Origin: a candidate division WOR-3 bacterium
GTDB lineage: Bacteria > Hydrothermota > Hydrothermia > UBA1063
Reading direction: 5' to 3'
NCBI GenBank assembly: GCA_039803545.1
Contig: JBDRYS010000001.1
Location: 499,866-563,865, forward strand
DNA: 64,000 nt
Shown: positions 39,964 through 48,669 of the stretch, in pieces
Numbering within the stretch: position 1 is the first letter of the stretch
Layout: each line of letters opens with the position of its first letter
The notes under the pieces: model-generated
The model's input: only the letters and a program-made list of their open reading frames with translations
The model's database searches: none
Told to the model about the DNA's origin: nothing
Program-made: the position numbers and the translations under genes

Positions 39964-42508
39964 TTACCTTTTTGTTAACGCCTTAAAGAGCAAGAATTTC
40001 ATTGTGTACTACCGTGAAGATTCTACAAACGCAGTTAAAATCTGCAACTATCTGGAACAAAACAGAGATCAAATTCTAAATATTACCGGAGGAAATCCTC
40101 CAAAACCTTACATTTTCATAGAGGATATGGGTACAATGTCCAACGGCTATTCCGATCCCACATCTAAGACCATCTCAATTTTTAACCACACGCCAGAGCC
40201 TGACTTTCACTTTGGAACAATGAAATCCTGGTGGAGAACGGTATCAGTGCACGAATACACACACCATGCCCAACTCTCTAATATAGGTTTTCCTGCAAGC
40301 CTTCTGAGGCTCATTTTTGGGAAAATATATTTACCCAATATGCTGTTTTTGCCAGGATATATGCATGAAGGGATTGCAGTTTACAACGAGTCTAACCTCG
40401 AGCCTGATGATGGTAGGCTTAATGAAGGTTATTTTGACGCTTATTTAAAGATACTAAATGCGAGAAACAAATTGAGACAAGGCGTTTATCTCAACCATGA
40501 CCCGGTGGATTACCCAAAGGGCGAAATTGTTTACTTGATGGGCTCAGAATTCACGGAATTTATTGCGAAGAAATATGGCGAACAAAAGCTAAAAGAATAC
40601 TATACAACCATTGGAAGGATGCCTTTTACTGTCCCCCTAATTGATGTTCCCGCACTTTTAACCTTTAAAAAGCCACTGAGCTCTATTTGGAGGGAATGGC
40701 AGAAAGATTTAAGATTCCACAAAAAATATTTTCTTCCACTTAGATTTTATGTGGATCGGGGATATTACATCAAGTACCTCAGAAACTTTAACGGGAAAAT
40801 TTACTATGTTAAAACAAATTACAAGAGGCTTTCCTGGAATGACACTTACTACGAATCGGTCCTATGCGTCTTTGACCCTAAATATGTAAAAATTGAGAAA
40901 ATTTACACCGGTGACATTTCGCTACCACCTGTAGTATCCGGAACCTCCATATACCTTGGAATTTCTGATGTAAAAAAGGGGAACTCAAACATTTCTTTTT
41001 ATGGCCTCCAATTTACCAATGCCATAGTAAAAGTTGACGGCTCAGGAAAGCCCAAATATCTTTTAAGCGGTAGAATAAGGGCCTTTGATGTTTCTAATGA
41101 CACCATTTTCTATGTGATTGATGAAACTGAAGGCTCCTCTCTATGGAAATACAAGGATGGAACTAAAGAAAAAATAGCGGAATTCAAAGACTTAAAGATT
41201 CAGCAGGTTAAGCGTGAGGGCGAGGATTTCTATTTCTTAGCCCAAAAGGAATTAGAAGGTAATCAAATATACAGACTTTCGGAGGGAAGGGTAGAAAAAG
41301 TTGTCAGCCTACCATTTCAAATTGGATATTTCGAAAGGAAGGGAAAGGAATTCATATTCCCTGGTAATTATGACGGAAAATGGAGCCTATTCACCTTTGA
41401 CACGGAAAACCATAGATTGAAGATCTTTGATGAACCCATTCTTGCCTATTACCCTGCCCTCGATTCTCAAACGGTCTACTATGTTACGGTTGACATCGAT
41501 GGAGAATATATAAAAACAGCATCAATAAAGGATTTCACCGATTTTGAAATAACCCCTAAAAACGCCGAGAGATCAACGCAAACTGAATTCGTTACCACTA
41601 TAGAAAAAACTACTAACCTGAGTTATCTCAAAGAAATTCTTTACCCTGATCTCATTTTACCGGTGATAAACATTAGTTCTGAATATCCGCAGAACCTGTA
41701 CAATGCTAAAATATCCATTGAAGGCATTCAATTCCAGGGGCACTCGCCTCTTAATCTCTTAGAATACTCAGCATTGGCGAATTTCAGAGAACTAAGAAAA
41801 AGCATTTTTACCTCTTACTACAACGGCATACCTGCAACAAGTATCTCCTTCTCTATCTCGGGAATTCGAAATAACATAGGCCTTGGTATAGGGCATATAC
41901 TATATGTGCGAAATTATGGCTACTGGAGGCAAATAAACCTTTATGGAGAACTATTTCCCTGGTCGGCCCGAGGCAGTTTTTCGACAGTATTGTTGGGAAA
42001 AATATACCCGGATATACATCAAACCTATTCTTTTGGCCTGCAATACGAAAACAAAAAGTTCACCACTTCTTATTACCACTCCACTCGACTACCGGTAGCT
42101 CGGACCCTTCTAATTTCAGGGGAACTTGGAGTAAATTACTGCCATTACTCGAAAAAAATAGAACACGTCGAAGACCTCAAAATGACATTACCCCTTGTAA
42201 GGATAAACTGGGGCAATGATGCGATTATCCACTTCTTTTATGAGAGAAACTTTTTGACCCTGGAACTGGTTAATGTATCTACGGATAGCACCTCTGGAAG
42301 GGGTATGCTTCTAACCCTCGATCACCTTATGAGCATATTGAACGGAAATTTCAAAGTGGCATTAAGAACGGGACTTTTAAAGAAATTTGGAGAACCTGTT
42401 CCATACCTTTTTATCACAATGGAGCCAGCATCTTTTAACTTCTCAAAGGGTATGTTTAGAAAACGGTGGATTTTGAGAGAATTAACAGGAGGGGCAAATC
42501 TTTTATGA
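39938..42508 (+). CDS. Exported HEYTH metalloprotease fused to a beta-propeller and a barrel-like C-terminus
   Basis: An 856-residue protein with a signal peptide. The N-terminal domain carries the zinc motif HEYTHHAQ near residue 105 and a third-ligand glutamate in MHEGIAVYNE near 142, a gluzincin layout. Residues 280-550 form TolB-like propeller blades (YDGKWSLFTFDTENHRLKIF type repeats). The last 280 residues are aromatic beta strands such as NYGYWRQINLYGELFPW, like an outer-membrane barrel. The protein probably sits on or in the outer membrane with the protease exposed. Parts are clear; the substrate is unknown. It is translationally coupled at both ends. Confidence 0.8.
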   Translation: MLLILFVTNYLFVNALKSKNFIVYYREDSTNAVKICNYLEQNRDQILNITGGNPPKPYIFIEDMGTMSNGYSDPTSKTISIFNHTPEPDFHFGTMKSWWRTVSVHEYTHHAQLSNIGFPASLLRLIFGKIYLPNMLFLPGYMHEGIAVYNESNLEPDDGRLNEGYFDAYLKILNARNKLRQGVYLNHDPVDYPKGEIVYLMGSEFTEFIAKKYGEQKLKEYYTTIGRMPFTVPLIDVPALLTFKKPLSSIWREWQKDLRFHKKYFLPLRFYVDRGYYIKYLRNFNGKIYYVKTNYKRLSWNDTYYESVLCVFDPKYVKIEKIYTGDISLPPVVSGTSIYLGISDVKKGNSNISFYGLQFTNAIVKVDGSGKPKYLLSGRIRAFDVSNDTIFYVIDETEGSSLWKYKDGTKEKIAEFKDLKIQQVKREGEDFYFLAQKELEGNQIYRLSEGRVEKVVSLPFQIGYFERKGKEFIFPGNYDGKWSLFTFDTENHRLKIFDEPILAYYPALDSQTVYYVTVDIDGEYIKTASIKDFTDFEITPKNAERSTQTEFVTTIEKTTNLSYLKEILYPDLILPVINISSEYPQNLYNAKISIEGIQFQGHSPLNLLEYSALANFRELRKSIFTSYYNGIPATSISFSISGIRNNIGLGIGHILYVRNYGYWRQINLYGELFPWSARGSFSTVLLGKIYPDIHQTYSFGLQYENKKFTTSYYHSTRLPVARTLLISGELGVNYCHYSKKIEHVEDLKMTLPLVRINWGNDAIIHFFYERNFLTLELVNVSTDSTSGRGMLLTLDHLMSILNGNFKVALRTGLLKKFGEPVPYLFITMEPASFNFSKGMFRKRWILRELTGGANLL

Positions 42509-43503
42509 AGGCAATGGTTTTAGAGAAGCCTGACTATATAGAGAAAAGCCCTTTAGTTTTGAAAGAACTGGAAATCCCAGAACCTCGGGAAGATGAAGTC
42601 CTTATAAAGGTATTAGTTTGTGGTGTATGTCACACCGATTTGCACATCGTAGAAGGGGACATTGTGCCTCCAAGATACCCTCTCATTCCAGGTCATCAAG
42701 TAATTGGAAAAATAGAAGAGATCGGAGAAAAAGTGGAAGGCTTCAAAAAAGGCGACCTCGTTGGAGTTCCCTGGCTTCACTACAACTGCGGCCAGTGCAA
42801 ATACTGTAAAAAGGGCCTCAGCAACCTCTGTAAAAACATCCTCTTCACAGGATTCCACGTAAACGGTGGTTATGCAGAATATATGGTCGCTAAAAAGACC
42901 GCCATTTATAAAATCCCAGATACTGTCGATATTACAAGCTTCGCTCCCATCCTATGCGGTGGAGTAATCGGCTACAGGGCATTAAAACTAACTAATGTAA
43001 AAGAAGGTCAAAAACTGGGGCTTGTGGGCTTTGGCTCTTCTGCTCATATCGTTCTACAAATAGCTCTCTACAAAAATATGGAAGTTTACGTATTCTCGAG
43101 ATCGGAGACCCATAGAAGAAAAGCTCTGGAAATGGGCGCAAAGTGGGCAGGAAAGTTGGGTGATGCTTTAACAGAGAAACTTGACGGAATAATTGTTTTC
43201 GCGCCTGTTGGAGATACATTAGTTGAAAGCTTGAAATATGTTGACAAAGGTGGCGCAGTTGTAAGTGCAGGCATCCATATGACCGATATCCCATCCTTTC
43301 CCTACAGCCTTCTGTATGAAGAAAGAACCCTAAAATCTACGGCAAATAGCACAAGGGAAGATGTAGAAGAAACAATAAAACTCGCCGTTGAAATTCCAAT
43401 AAGGCCTGTAGTAACCACTTACCCATTGGAACTGGCTAATAAGGCACTGCAAGATGTAAAACACTCAAAGATAGACGGCTCTGCTGTTTTGACTATTGGC
43501 TGA
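42505..43503 (+). CDS. Zinc-dependent alcohol dehydrogenase
   Basis: A 332-residue medium-chain dehydrogenase/reductase. Catalytic zinc ligands are seen in VCGVCHTDLH and PGHQVIGKIEE, the structural zinc set in CGQCKYCKKGLSNLC, and the nucleotide fold in GLVGFGSSAHIVLQ. Oxidises alcohols or reduces aldehydes with NAD(P). The ATG at 42505 forms an ATGA overlap with the previous stop and has AGGAGGGG upstream; the longer frame starting at 42466 is rejected. The 3' end overlaps a convergent gene by 11 bases. Confidence 0.93.
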   Translation: MKAMVLEKPDYIEKSPLVLKELEIPEPREDEVLIKVLVCGVCHTDLHIVEGDIVPPRYPLIPGHQVIGKIEEIGEKVEGFKKGDLVGVPWLHYNCGQCKYCKKGLSNLCKNILFTGFHVNGGYAEYMVAKKTAIYKIPDTVDITSFAPILCGGVIGYRALKLTNVKEGQKLGLVGFGSSAHIVLQIALYKNMEVYVFSRSETHRRKALEMGAKWAGKLGDALTEKLDGIIVFAPVGDTLVESLKYVDKGGAVVSAGIHMTDIPSFPYSLLYEERTLKSTANSTREDVEETIKLAVEIPIRPVVTTYPLELANKALQDVKHSKIDGSAVLTIG

Positions 43504-44227
43504 AAAGTTGGGCTTCTTCCTCTTTAATAAGTTGAGATTCCACTTGCCTTAAAAGAGATTTGAAAAATTTATCGTAATAAAGTCGGTATTTAACCTTAGT
43601 GTTTCTTATTCCGCCCCTGTAAAATCTTTCAATAATGGGATAGCCTGAAAAAAGGGCTTCGTATACAAGTCCCTTTTTCAAATAATAATAAACTACATAG
43701 GCTCCGAGGGTGCTCAAAGTGAGGGTTCCGAGAAATAGCGGGACATCCCCAAGAAATAAAAGGCCTGAACCTGGTAAAATCATCGAGGCAGTCTTTAATT
43801 TATTTAGGCTCATATATTTAGGATAATTAATGCCAAAAGAGTCAAGAGACCGAAAAGCATCAAAATAATTCCCATTTAATCCTTCAGATATAGTTAGCAG
43901 GGTCATCGCTAAGCTATCTTTTAAACCTGCAAGCAATTCTCGAGCTTCGCTGTACTTTTTCATTTTTATTAAGCACAAAGCAAAGAGCCTTTGTACCTCA
44001 GTAGAAGGGTTTTCGTAGAGAATATCAGAATAATAGCTTGCCGCTTCCTCAAAAAGCCCTCTTTTTACATAACAAAGTGCCATCTTTCTAAGAAGTAAAT
44101 TCGAATCTGAAGATGCAAAATACAGTTCCCTCTTGTATTCCGTTATTGCGTTGAAAAAATCACCTTCCTTAAATAGCGAATCACCGATGTTTAAAGAGAG
44201 GAGAGAAATTAAAACCAGTATTTCCAT
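43493..44227 (-). CDS. TPR-type periplasmic/membrane protein, paralogue B
   Basis: A 244-residue protein with a signal sequence, TPR-like helical repeats (LFKEGDFFNAITEYKREL, GLFEEAASYYSDILYENP) and then two to three hydrophobic segments starting after SMILPGSGLLFLGD. It is a paralogue of the next upstream gene (44209-44907), with the same order and the same PG(S/A)G turn. It overlaps that gene by 19 bases. The pattern resembles envelope proteins of the DUF5683 kind; function unknown. It is the last gene of the YidD operon. Confidence 0.72.
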   Translation of the reverse strand: MEILVLISLLSLNIGDSLFKEGDFFNAITEYKRELYFASSDSNLLLRKMALCYVKRGLFEEAASYYSDILYENPSTEVQRLFALCLIKMKKYSEARELLAGLKDSLAMTLLTISEGLNGNYFDAFRSLDSFGINYPKYMSLNKLKTASMILPGSGLLFLGDVPLFLGTLTLSTLGAYVVYYYLKKGLVYEALFSGYPIIERFYRGGIRNTKVKYRLYYDKFFKSLLRQVESQLIKEEEAQLFSQ

Positions 44228-44907
44228 ACATTGAACCTGACTTCAAAATCCTTAACCGTCTTTTCAAGGCTTACACTGTTATACTCATTAACTGCCACAT
44301 AGGAACCATATACATCCCCGAGGTAAAAGATCAAAAACAAGCTCGAATATAGGTAAAATTCAAGACCTCTGCCATTTCTATAAGCCCTATAGGCAGAATA
44401 GCCAGTGGAGGCATTTACAATGAGTGAAACAATCCCGTCAAAAACCCTTCCAGCGTAAATCTTGCCAGCACCAGGCACTACGACAGACAGAAAGCCCCCA
44501 AGAAAAGGGGATTTCCTATTAACAGAAATGTTGGGAAACAACAACTTTGCTTTATCAAGCTGTCCACTTTTTAAATATAACCAGGTTAGGAGGGTGTCGT
44601 TATCCTGCCAGTAATTTTCTGCAATTTTATAGTTACCAAGATACAAATTGGGAAAGCCTAATTTTATCCTTTTTAATGGATCCTTTTCAGAGATGCGTTC
44701 AGCATATAAAAGGGCATCGTTAAAAGATCCAATCTTAAGGGATAAATAGGCAATTTTAGTAGCCGCTGAATCTCTTAAGGTTGAATCCTTTATTTCAAAA
44801 TAGACTCTTTTATATTCGTAAATAGCCCTGAAAAGGTCTCCCTCTTCCTCCAAATGCTTTGCAAACTCAATAGATTGTCCAAAAATTAATAAAAGAAGCG
44901 CTATCAT
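44209..44907 (-). CDS. TPR-type periplasmic/membrane protein, paralogue A
   Basis: A 232-residue protein with a signal sequence, TPR-like helices (HLEEEGDLFRAIYEYKRV, LKIGSFNDALLYAERISEKDP) and a C-terminal hydrophobic part starting at FLSVVVPGAGKIYAGRVFDG. The VVPGAGKIYAGR segment recurs in envelope proteins with DUF5683-like membrane ends. It overlaps yidD by 4 bases. Duplication with 43493-44227 is old, as only the overall plan and scattered residues are shared. Confidence 0.72.
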   Translation of the reverse strand: MIALLLLIFGQSIEFAKHLEEEGDLFRAIYEYKRVYFEIKDSTLRDSAATKIAYLSLKIGSFNDALLYAERISEKDPLKRIKLGFPNLYLGNYKIAENYWQDNDTLLTWLYLKSGQLDKAKLLFPNISVNRKSPFLGGFLSVVVPGAGKIYAGRVFDGIVSLIVNASTGYSAYRAYRNGRGLEFYLYSSLFLIFYLGDVYGSYVAVNEYNSVSLEKTVKDFEVRFNVWKYWF

Positions 44908-45275
44908 TTCACCGGGTCAAAAGCCTTGGCCCCTCTTATTGAATCTTCCTTTAAGCCATAGTAGTCCGGATAATACAAGATGGCAAAGCCGTGGCACCTC
45001 TGAACCCTGTCGGAAGCCATAAGTAACCCTTTGATAATATCGTGTTTCCTTATTGCCTCATAGCCGTAATGGGAGCAAGATGGAATAAAATTACAAACAT
45101 CTCCCTGAACCTTTGAAACGGTGCCCTGATAAATTCGTATTGACTTTAAGATTAGAAACTTTAGAGGATTCGAATACAACGAGTATTCCGATTTTAAAAC
45201 ACTATCGGCTCTATTTTGCAAGATCTCAGGAATATCAAAGGTTAAGAGTGTGAGAAAAAGCAGCAATTCTTTCAT
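44904..45275 (-). CDS. yidD: YidD-like membrane protein insertion efficiency factor with a signal-like N-terminus
   Basis: A 123-residue protein carrying the YidD core: FIPSCSHYGYEAIRKH and MASDRVQRCHGF correspond to the conserved cysteine-rich motifs. Standard YidD proteins are short, amphipathic and coded between rnpA and yidC. This one is longer by an N-terminal hydrophobic helix (MKELLLFLTLLTF) and sits in an envelope operon with 4-base overlaps on both sides. It may have been recruited to help a particular membrane or outer-membrane protein insert. No yidC or rnpA is nearby. Confidence 0.82.
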   Translation of the reverse strand: MKELLLFLTLLTFDIPEILQNRADSVLKSEYSLYSNPLKFLILKSIRIYQGTVSKVQGDVCNFIPSCSHYGYEAIRKHDIIKGLLMASDRVQRCHGFAILYYPDYYGLKEDSIRGAKAFDPVK

Positions 45276-45970
45276 TTCTCAAAACCTTTGCATTCTACCT
45301 TTGTGTCTTTACCCACCTCAAGATAAGACCTCAGTGAATCGGTAAAGGGTACAAACCTTGGGTTAGAGAGTTTGTAAATTTCCTGATAGTCTGGAGACGT
45401 AATCTTCATCATCATTGGCAGGTCTTTATCTTTGATCCTTTGATAATCACCATAACTCACCTTAATCAAAGTGTCCCCCTTCTCTGAAAGAGAAGCCATT
45501 TCAAGTAAGTGTTCCCCTTCAAAGGTGTAAATTAGCTTCAATTTGGTTTTCGGATGAATCCAGATCTCACTTTTCCGGTTACCATTTCTTTCCCTTTTTA
45601 AAAACATAAAGCCGGCTTTCTTAAGATTGGAGCCAGTTTTTCCTAAAGGGCCTCCTGGAGTCTGGAATTTAAAAGTAATACCTGATTTCACCTTGAAAGC
45701 TCGCTTTGATTCCGGGTAATTTACGATCATTGTATCAGTGGAAAAATAAATTACTTGTTTTAAAGGATACTCAACGCTGATGTAGAAAAGAGTGTCGCCT
45801 TTATAAATTTGGCCGCGAGCTGTATCTGATTTTACCTGGTCTTTCAAAATATGGGTAAAATCAAATACGATAAAGGTATCAACGTGAATCACTAAAAAAG
45901 TAAAACCGATAAAAACATGACGTCTCTTTAAAACACAAAGGGGCCCTACGGGCCCCTTTGTGTAAAGCAA
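45272..45970 (-). CDS. LolA-like/outer-membrane lipoprotein carrier-type protein, start uncertain
   Basis: Up to 232 residues. Beta-strand-rich sequence such as SDTARGQIYKGDTLFYISVE, MIVNYPESKRAFKV and LIYTFEGEHLLEMASL fits the LolA/DUF4292 kind of half-barrel. A hydrophobic signal-like helix follows KRRHVF. No ATG is available: the frame opens with a TTG at 45970, nine bases after the previous stop, and reads straight through the hairpin at 45933-45963; the alternative GTG at 45892 would cut the signal helix. The 3' end overlaps yidD by 4 bases. The start is unresolved, and the family call is moderate. Confidence 0.6.
   Translation of the reverse strand: MLYTKGPVGPLCVLKRRHVFIGFTFLVIHVDTFIVFDFTHILKDQVKSDTARGQIYKGDTLFYISVEYPLKQVIYFSTDTMIVNYPESKRAFKVKSGITFKFQTPGGPLGKTGSNLKKAGFMFLKRERNGNRKSEIWIHPKTKLKLIYTFEGEHLLEMASLSEKGDTLIKVSYGDYQRIKDKDLPMMMKITSPDYQEIYKLSNPRFVPFTDSLRSYLEVGKDTKVECKGFEK
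45933..45963 (-). terminator. Terminator or attenuator hairpin after the small membrane protein gene
   Basis: A perfect 14-bp stem (45933-45946 with 45950-45963; arms ACACAAAGGGGCCC and its complement), 3-base loop, and a TTTT run on the minus-strand downstream side. It would end most transcripts of the 135-residue gene and let a fraction read into the YidD operon. Confidence 0.82.
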
Positions 45971-45979
45971 ACTCGAGTT

Positions 45980-46387
45980 TTAGTACGCAGTGGAAGCAGA
46001 CCCGGCCCAAACAAGCCACCAGAGCACTTCCCAAGCGACTACAACTAAACCACTTACTACACAGCCAGTTATTGCTTTCTTGGTCTGAATGCTTTTAGCC
46101 GCACTTGTATAACAGTCTGTATATGCCTGGATGTATTCTGGAGACTTACCCAAAAGTCTCGATGCCGGAGGCGTAGGCTCAATCAAATAAGCGGCTGCAA
46201 CGCCGAAAATACCTCCAAAGAAACCAATTGCCAACCACAAAGTCCCATTGACATCCCTATGGGCATCGAATTCACCCTGCTTACAAGCATTGGCAAGTAC
46301 TTCAGACTCAGCGGCATTGATGACTATTGGGTTTGCTATGAAACCCAATGCAACCACACCTGTTAGCACATATTTTAGGACCTTCAC
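45980..46387 (-). CDS. Small exported/membrane protein of an unrecognised family
   Basis: A 135-residue protein starting with GTG at 46387, seven bases after AAGGAGG. A signal-like helix (residues 4-25) ends near INAAES. Then come a short acidic loop, a membrane helix (TLWLAIGFFGGIFGVAAAYL), the segment PTPPASRLLGKSPEYIQAYTDCY, and a tryptophan-rich C-terminal helix. The GKSPEYIQAYTDCY motif looks conserved and I have seen similar short proteins in Bacteroidota-like genomes, but the function is unknown. Its consensus-like promoter and strong terminator suggest high expression. Confidence 0.75.
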   Translation of the reverse strand: MKVLKYVLTGVVALGFIANPIVINAAESEVLANACKQGEFDAHRDVNGTLWLAIGFFGGIFGVAAAYLIEPTPPASRLLGKSPEYIQAYTDCYTSAAKSIQTKKAITGCVVSGLVVVAWEVLWWLVWAGSASTAY

Positions 46388-46414
46388 TTTTAAACCTCCT
46401 TTTTGTATAACAAA

Positions 46415-46443
46415 ATTCTAATGGCATCTGTTGATTATGTCAA
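46415..46443 (-). promoter_or_regulatory. Near-consensus promoter of the 135-residue membrane protein gene
   Basis: On the minus strand: TTGACA (46443-46438), 17-base spacer, TAGAAT (46420-46415). All six -35 bases and five -10 bases match consensus. The start would be near 46408, giving a 21-base leader that contains AAGGAGG. Confidence 0.8.
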
Positions 46444-46539
46444 GAATTTCATCTCGAATGGCTGAAAGTCTCGATAAATAAACCTTTTAAGAATCCGAAA
46501 AATTTAGTAAGATAAAGAGGGTTTAAAACTCGGAAAACC

Positions 46540-47250
46540 TCAATCTGGAATGAGCCCCGAGATCAATTCTTTAAACTTTTTAAGTTGCTCAATATACATT
46601 TTCTCGAGATCAGGGCTTTTCTTACGAATAATATAGGACGGATGCAAGACAGGAAATACCGTTATGCTCCCATCCCTTATTTTTCTGGGTGTACCCAAAA
46701 CTGCTGTGACATTTACATTCTTACCCAGAAAGTACCTAACAGAAGGGTTTCCCATAGCGAGTATGAACTTGGGTTTAATTATGGAAATTTGGGCCTCAAG
46801 CCACTGAGAACAGGCTTCAATCTCGGAATTGCTCGGAGCCCTAAAAGATTTTTTGCCATAATTATTAACTAACGCGACAGGATTTCCATTTGAACCCGTT
46901 GCTAATTCAACGGGTATGCATTTTAAAACGTTTGCGAGGTATATATCCCTCTCCCTGTCAATACCTGCCTCCTTAAGGGCATAGTTTAAAAATTCCCCTG
47001 CCCTTCCTACGAAAGGCTTTCCAAGTTTGTCTTCATCTGGCCCAGGAGCCTCTCCAACAGCCATAATTCCAGAATATGGATTTCCCCATCCGAACACAAA
47101 TTTATCCCGTGTACGGTACAGTGGGCACTTCCTGCATTTACTTGCTTGCTGTTCCAAAAGGAACAATTTTAAATTTTTATTGGAATCCGGAAGCCAAACC
47201 CTGTCAAATCCAAGAGCTTCCTTGTAAATAATAACCCGTGGGTCCTTCAT
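46540..47250 (-). CDS. Family 4 uracil-DNA glycosylase (Fe-S type)
   Basis: Removes uracil from DNA; the family 4 enzymes carry a [4Fe-4S] cluster and are typical of thermophiles. At 236 residues, it shows the N-terminal cysteine pair CRKCPLY near 36, the active-site stretch GEAPGPDEDKLGKPFVGRAG, the further cluster cysteines in NVLKC and EACSQW, and HPSYIIRKK near the end. The start overlaps coaBC by 4 bases; it is the last gene of the five-gene operon. A radical SAM protein of the UDG-linked family lies at 60396-61562. Confidence 0.93.
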   Translation of the reverse strand: MKDPRVIIYKEALGFDRVWLPDSNKNLKLFLLEQQASKCRKCPLYRTRDKFVFGWGNPYSGIMAVGEAPGPDEDKLGKPFVGRAGEFLNYALKEAGIDRERDIYLANVLKCIPVELATGSNGNPVALVNNYGKKSFRAPSNSEIEACSQWLEAQISIIKPKFILAMGNPSVRYFLGKNVNVTAVLGTPRKIRDGSITVFPVLHPSYIIRKKSPDLEKMYIEQLKKFKELISGLIPD

Positions 47251-48416
47251 TTTACCAATTTGATGATCTTCTTAACAATTTTTATCGCAAGGGCTTCTTT
47301 GGATAAATTCGAGAATTCTTCAATTCCCCCATTCTTATCAATAACTAAACCACTGGAGAATTCTGAGCCCATCGCACTCGCATAATTTCCAACAATAATA
47401 TCAAGATTCTTTTCCTCTAACTTCTTCTTGGCGTAACTTTCAAGATTCGAAGTCTCAAGGGCAAACCCCACAAAAATCTGCCCTTCCCGTTTTAAAGGTG
47501 CAACTGTTTTCAAAATATCCTTTGTAGGCACAAGTTCAATTGTTAATTTTTCACCCTTTTTCAATTTCTCTGAATATTGATGTTCTGAGCGATAGTCGGA
47601 AACCGCGGCCGCCATGATAAAAACATCAGCCTGTTCTAAATATTTTTCAACGGAGTTTAACATTTCCTCTGCCGTTTTTACCCTTACAACCTCGTCTCTT
47701 TCATAGGGGGGTACTGAAGTTTCACCCACTACTTGAATCAATTTCCCACCATATTCTTTAACCGCTTTTGCTATGTAATAACCCATCAAGCCTGAAGACC
47801 TGTTCGTTATAACCCTCACGGCATCGACTGGTTCTTCAGTCCTTCCATAACACAAAAGGATTTTATAACTCTTTAAAGGAGACCCTTTTAAAGCGGCTTC
47901 AATATCCTCAACAATGAATTCCTCCCGTAAAAGCCTGCCACAACCTGTTTCTCCGGATGCCAACACTCCTCTTTCTGGACCCGAAACCAAAACTCCCCTA
48001 AACTCTTTGAGGTATTCCACAGAATTCTGAATTTCGGGATTTAACCACATCTCCTGGTGCATAGCAGGGGCAATTAGCAAAGGCCCTTTAAAGGCAAGGA
48101 TTGTAGAAGTCAATAAATTATCTGCTATTCCGTAACGTATCTTAGAAATTGTATTCGCAGTACAAGGCACTACCGCAATCAACTCAGCCCATCTCGCAAG
48201 ATCAATATGAATGCTCTTGCCTTTTCCCCAGAAATCAACATCAGTATAAACTTCCCCTTTAATAGTGGAACTTACAAGCAAAGGGTTAACAAATTTCTGC
48301 GCTGATTCAGTTAAAACCGCTTTAACGCTATGCCCTCTTTTTTCAAGAAGACGAAGGACATTTATAGACTTATAGACTGAAACACTGCCAGTCAGACCAA
48401 CTAATACCTTGGCCAC
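47247..48416 (-). CDS. coaBC: Bifunctional phosphopantothenoylcysteine synthetase/decarboxylase
   Basis: Two steps of coenzyme A synthesis. The N-terminal CoaC flavoprotein half shows GSVSVYKSINVLRLL, APAMHQEMWLNP and the clamp SGETGCGRLL; the C-terminal CoaB half starts near residue 197 with GRTEEPVDAVRVITNRSSG and holds AAAVSDYR and KKGEKLTIELVPTKDIL. Its 389 residues match the usual bifunctional length. It lies 10 bases after rpoZ and overlaps udg by 4, a common rpoZ-coaBC arrangement in bacteria. Confidence 0.95.
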   Translation of the reverse strand: MAKVLVGLTGSVSVYKSINVLRLLEKRGHSVKAVLTESAQKFVNPLLVSSTIKGEVYTDVDFWGKGKSIHIDLARWAELIAVVPCTANTISKIRYGIADNLLTSTILAFKGPLLIAPAMHQEMWLNPEIQNSVEYLKEFRGVLVSGPERGVLASGETGCGRLLREEFIVEDIEAALKGSPLKSYKILLCYGRTEEPVDAVRVITNRSSGLMGYYIAKAVKEYGGKLIQVVGETSVPPYERDEVVRVKTAEEMLNSVEKYLEQADVFIMAAAVSDYRSEHQYSEKLKKGEKLTIELVPTKDILKTVAPLKREGQIFVGFALETSNLESYAKKKLEEKNLDIIVGNYASAMGSEFSSGLVIDKNGGIEEFSNLSKEALAIKIVKKIIKLVK

Positions 48417-48426
48417 TTAGTTTATC

Positions 48427-48669
48427 CTATTCTTCGGCTGTTTTTTCTTGTTCAAGTCTAAACTTTACACCTTCGCGGAGGATTCTATATAATGCCAGGA
48501 CCGTGGGCTTAACATCTTCGTCACTAATACCGAGCCTCGCAGCAACCTCTTTCTCTTGCTTGGTATCCGATATTACCTTAGCAACTTTAGAGGCAAGCAG
48601 AATAACTAAGTACCTTGAACCGTATCTTTCTTTTAACTCATCAAGAACTCTGAATTTACTCTTTACCAT
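48427..48669 (-). CDS. rpoZ: RNA polymerase omega subunit
   Basis: An 80-residue RpoZ-like protein: FRVLDELKERYGSRYLVILLASKVAKVISD matches the N-terminal helix and conserved RYxxVxxASKRA-type core of omega (shown in part). Omega assists assembly of RNA polymerase. The ATG at 48669 with AAGGAGGG upstream is chosen over the longer frame from 48714. It overlaps the rnhA end by 14 bases and sits directly before coaBC, the usual neighbour. Confidence 0.85.
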   Translation of the reverse strand: MVKSKFRVLDELKERYGSRYLVILLASKVAKVISDTKQEKEVAARLGISDEDVKPTVLALYRILREGVKFRLEQEKTAEE

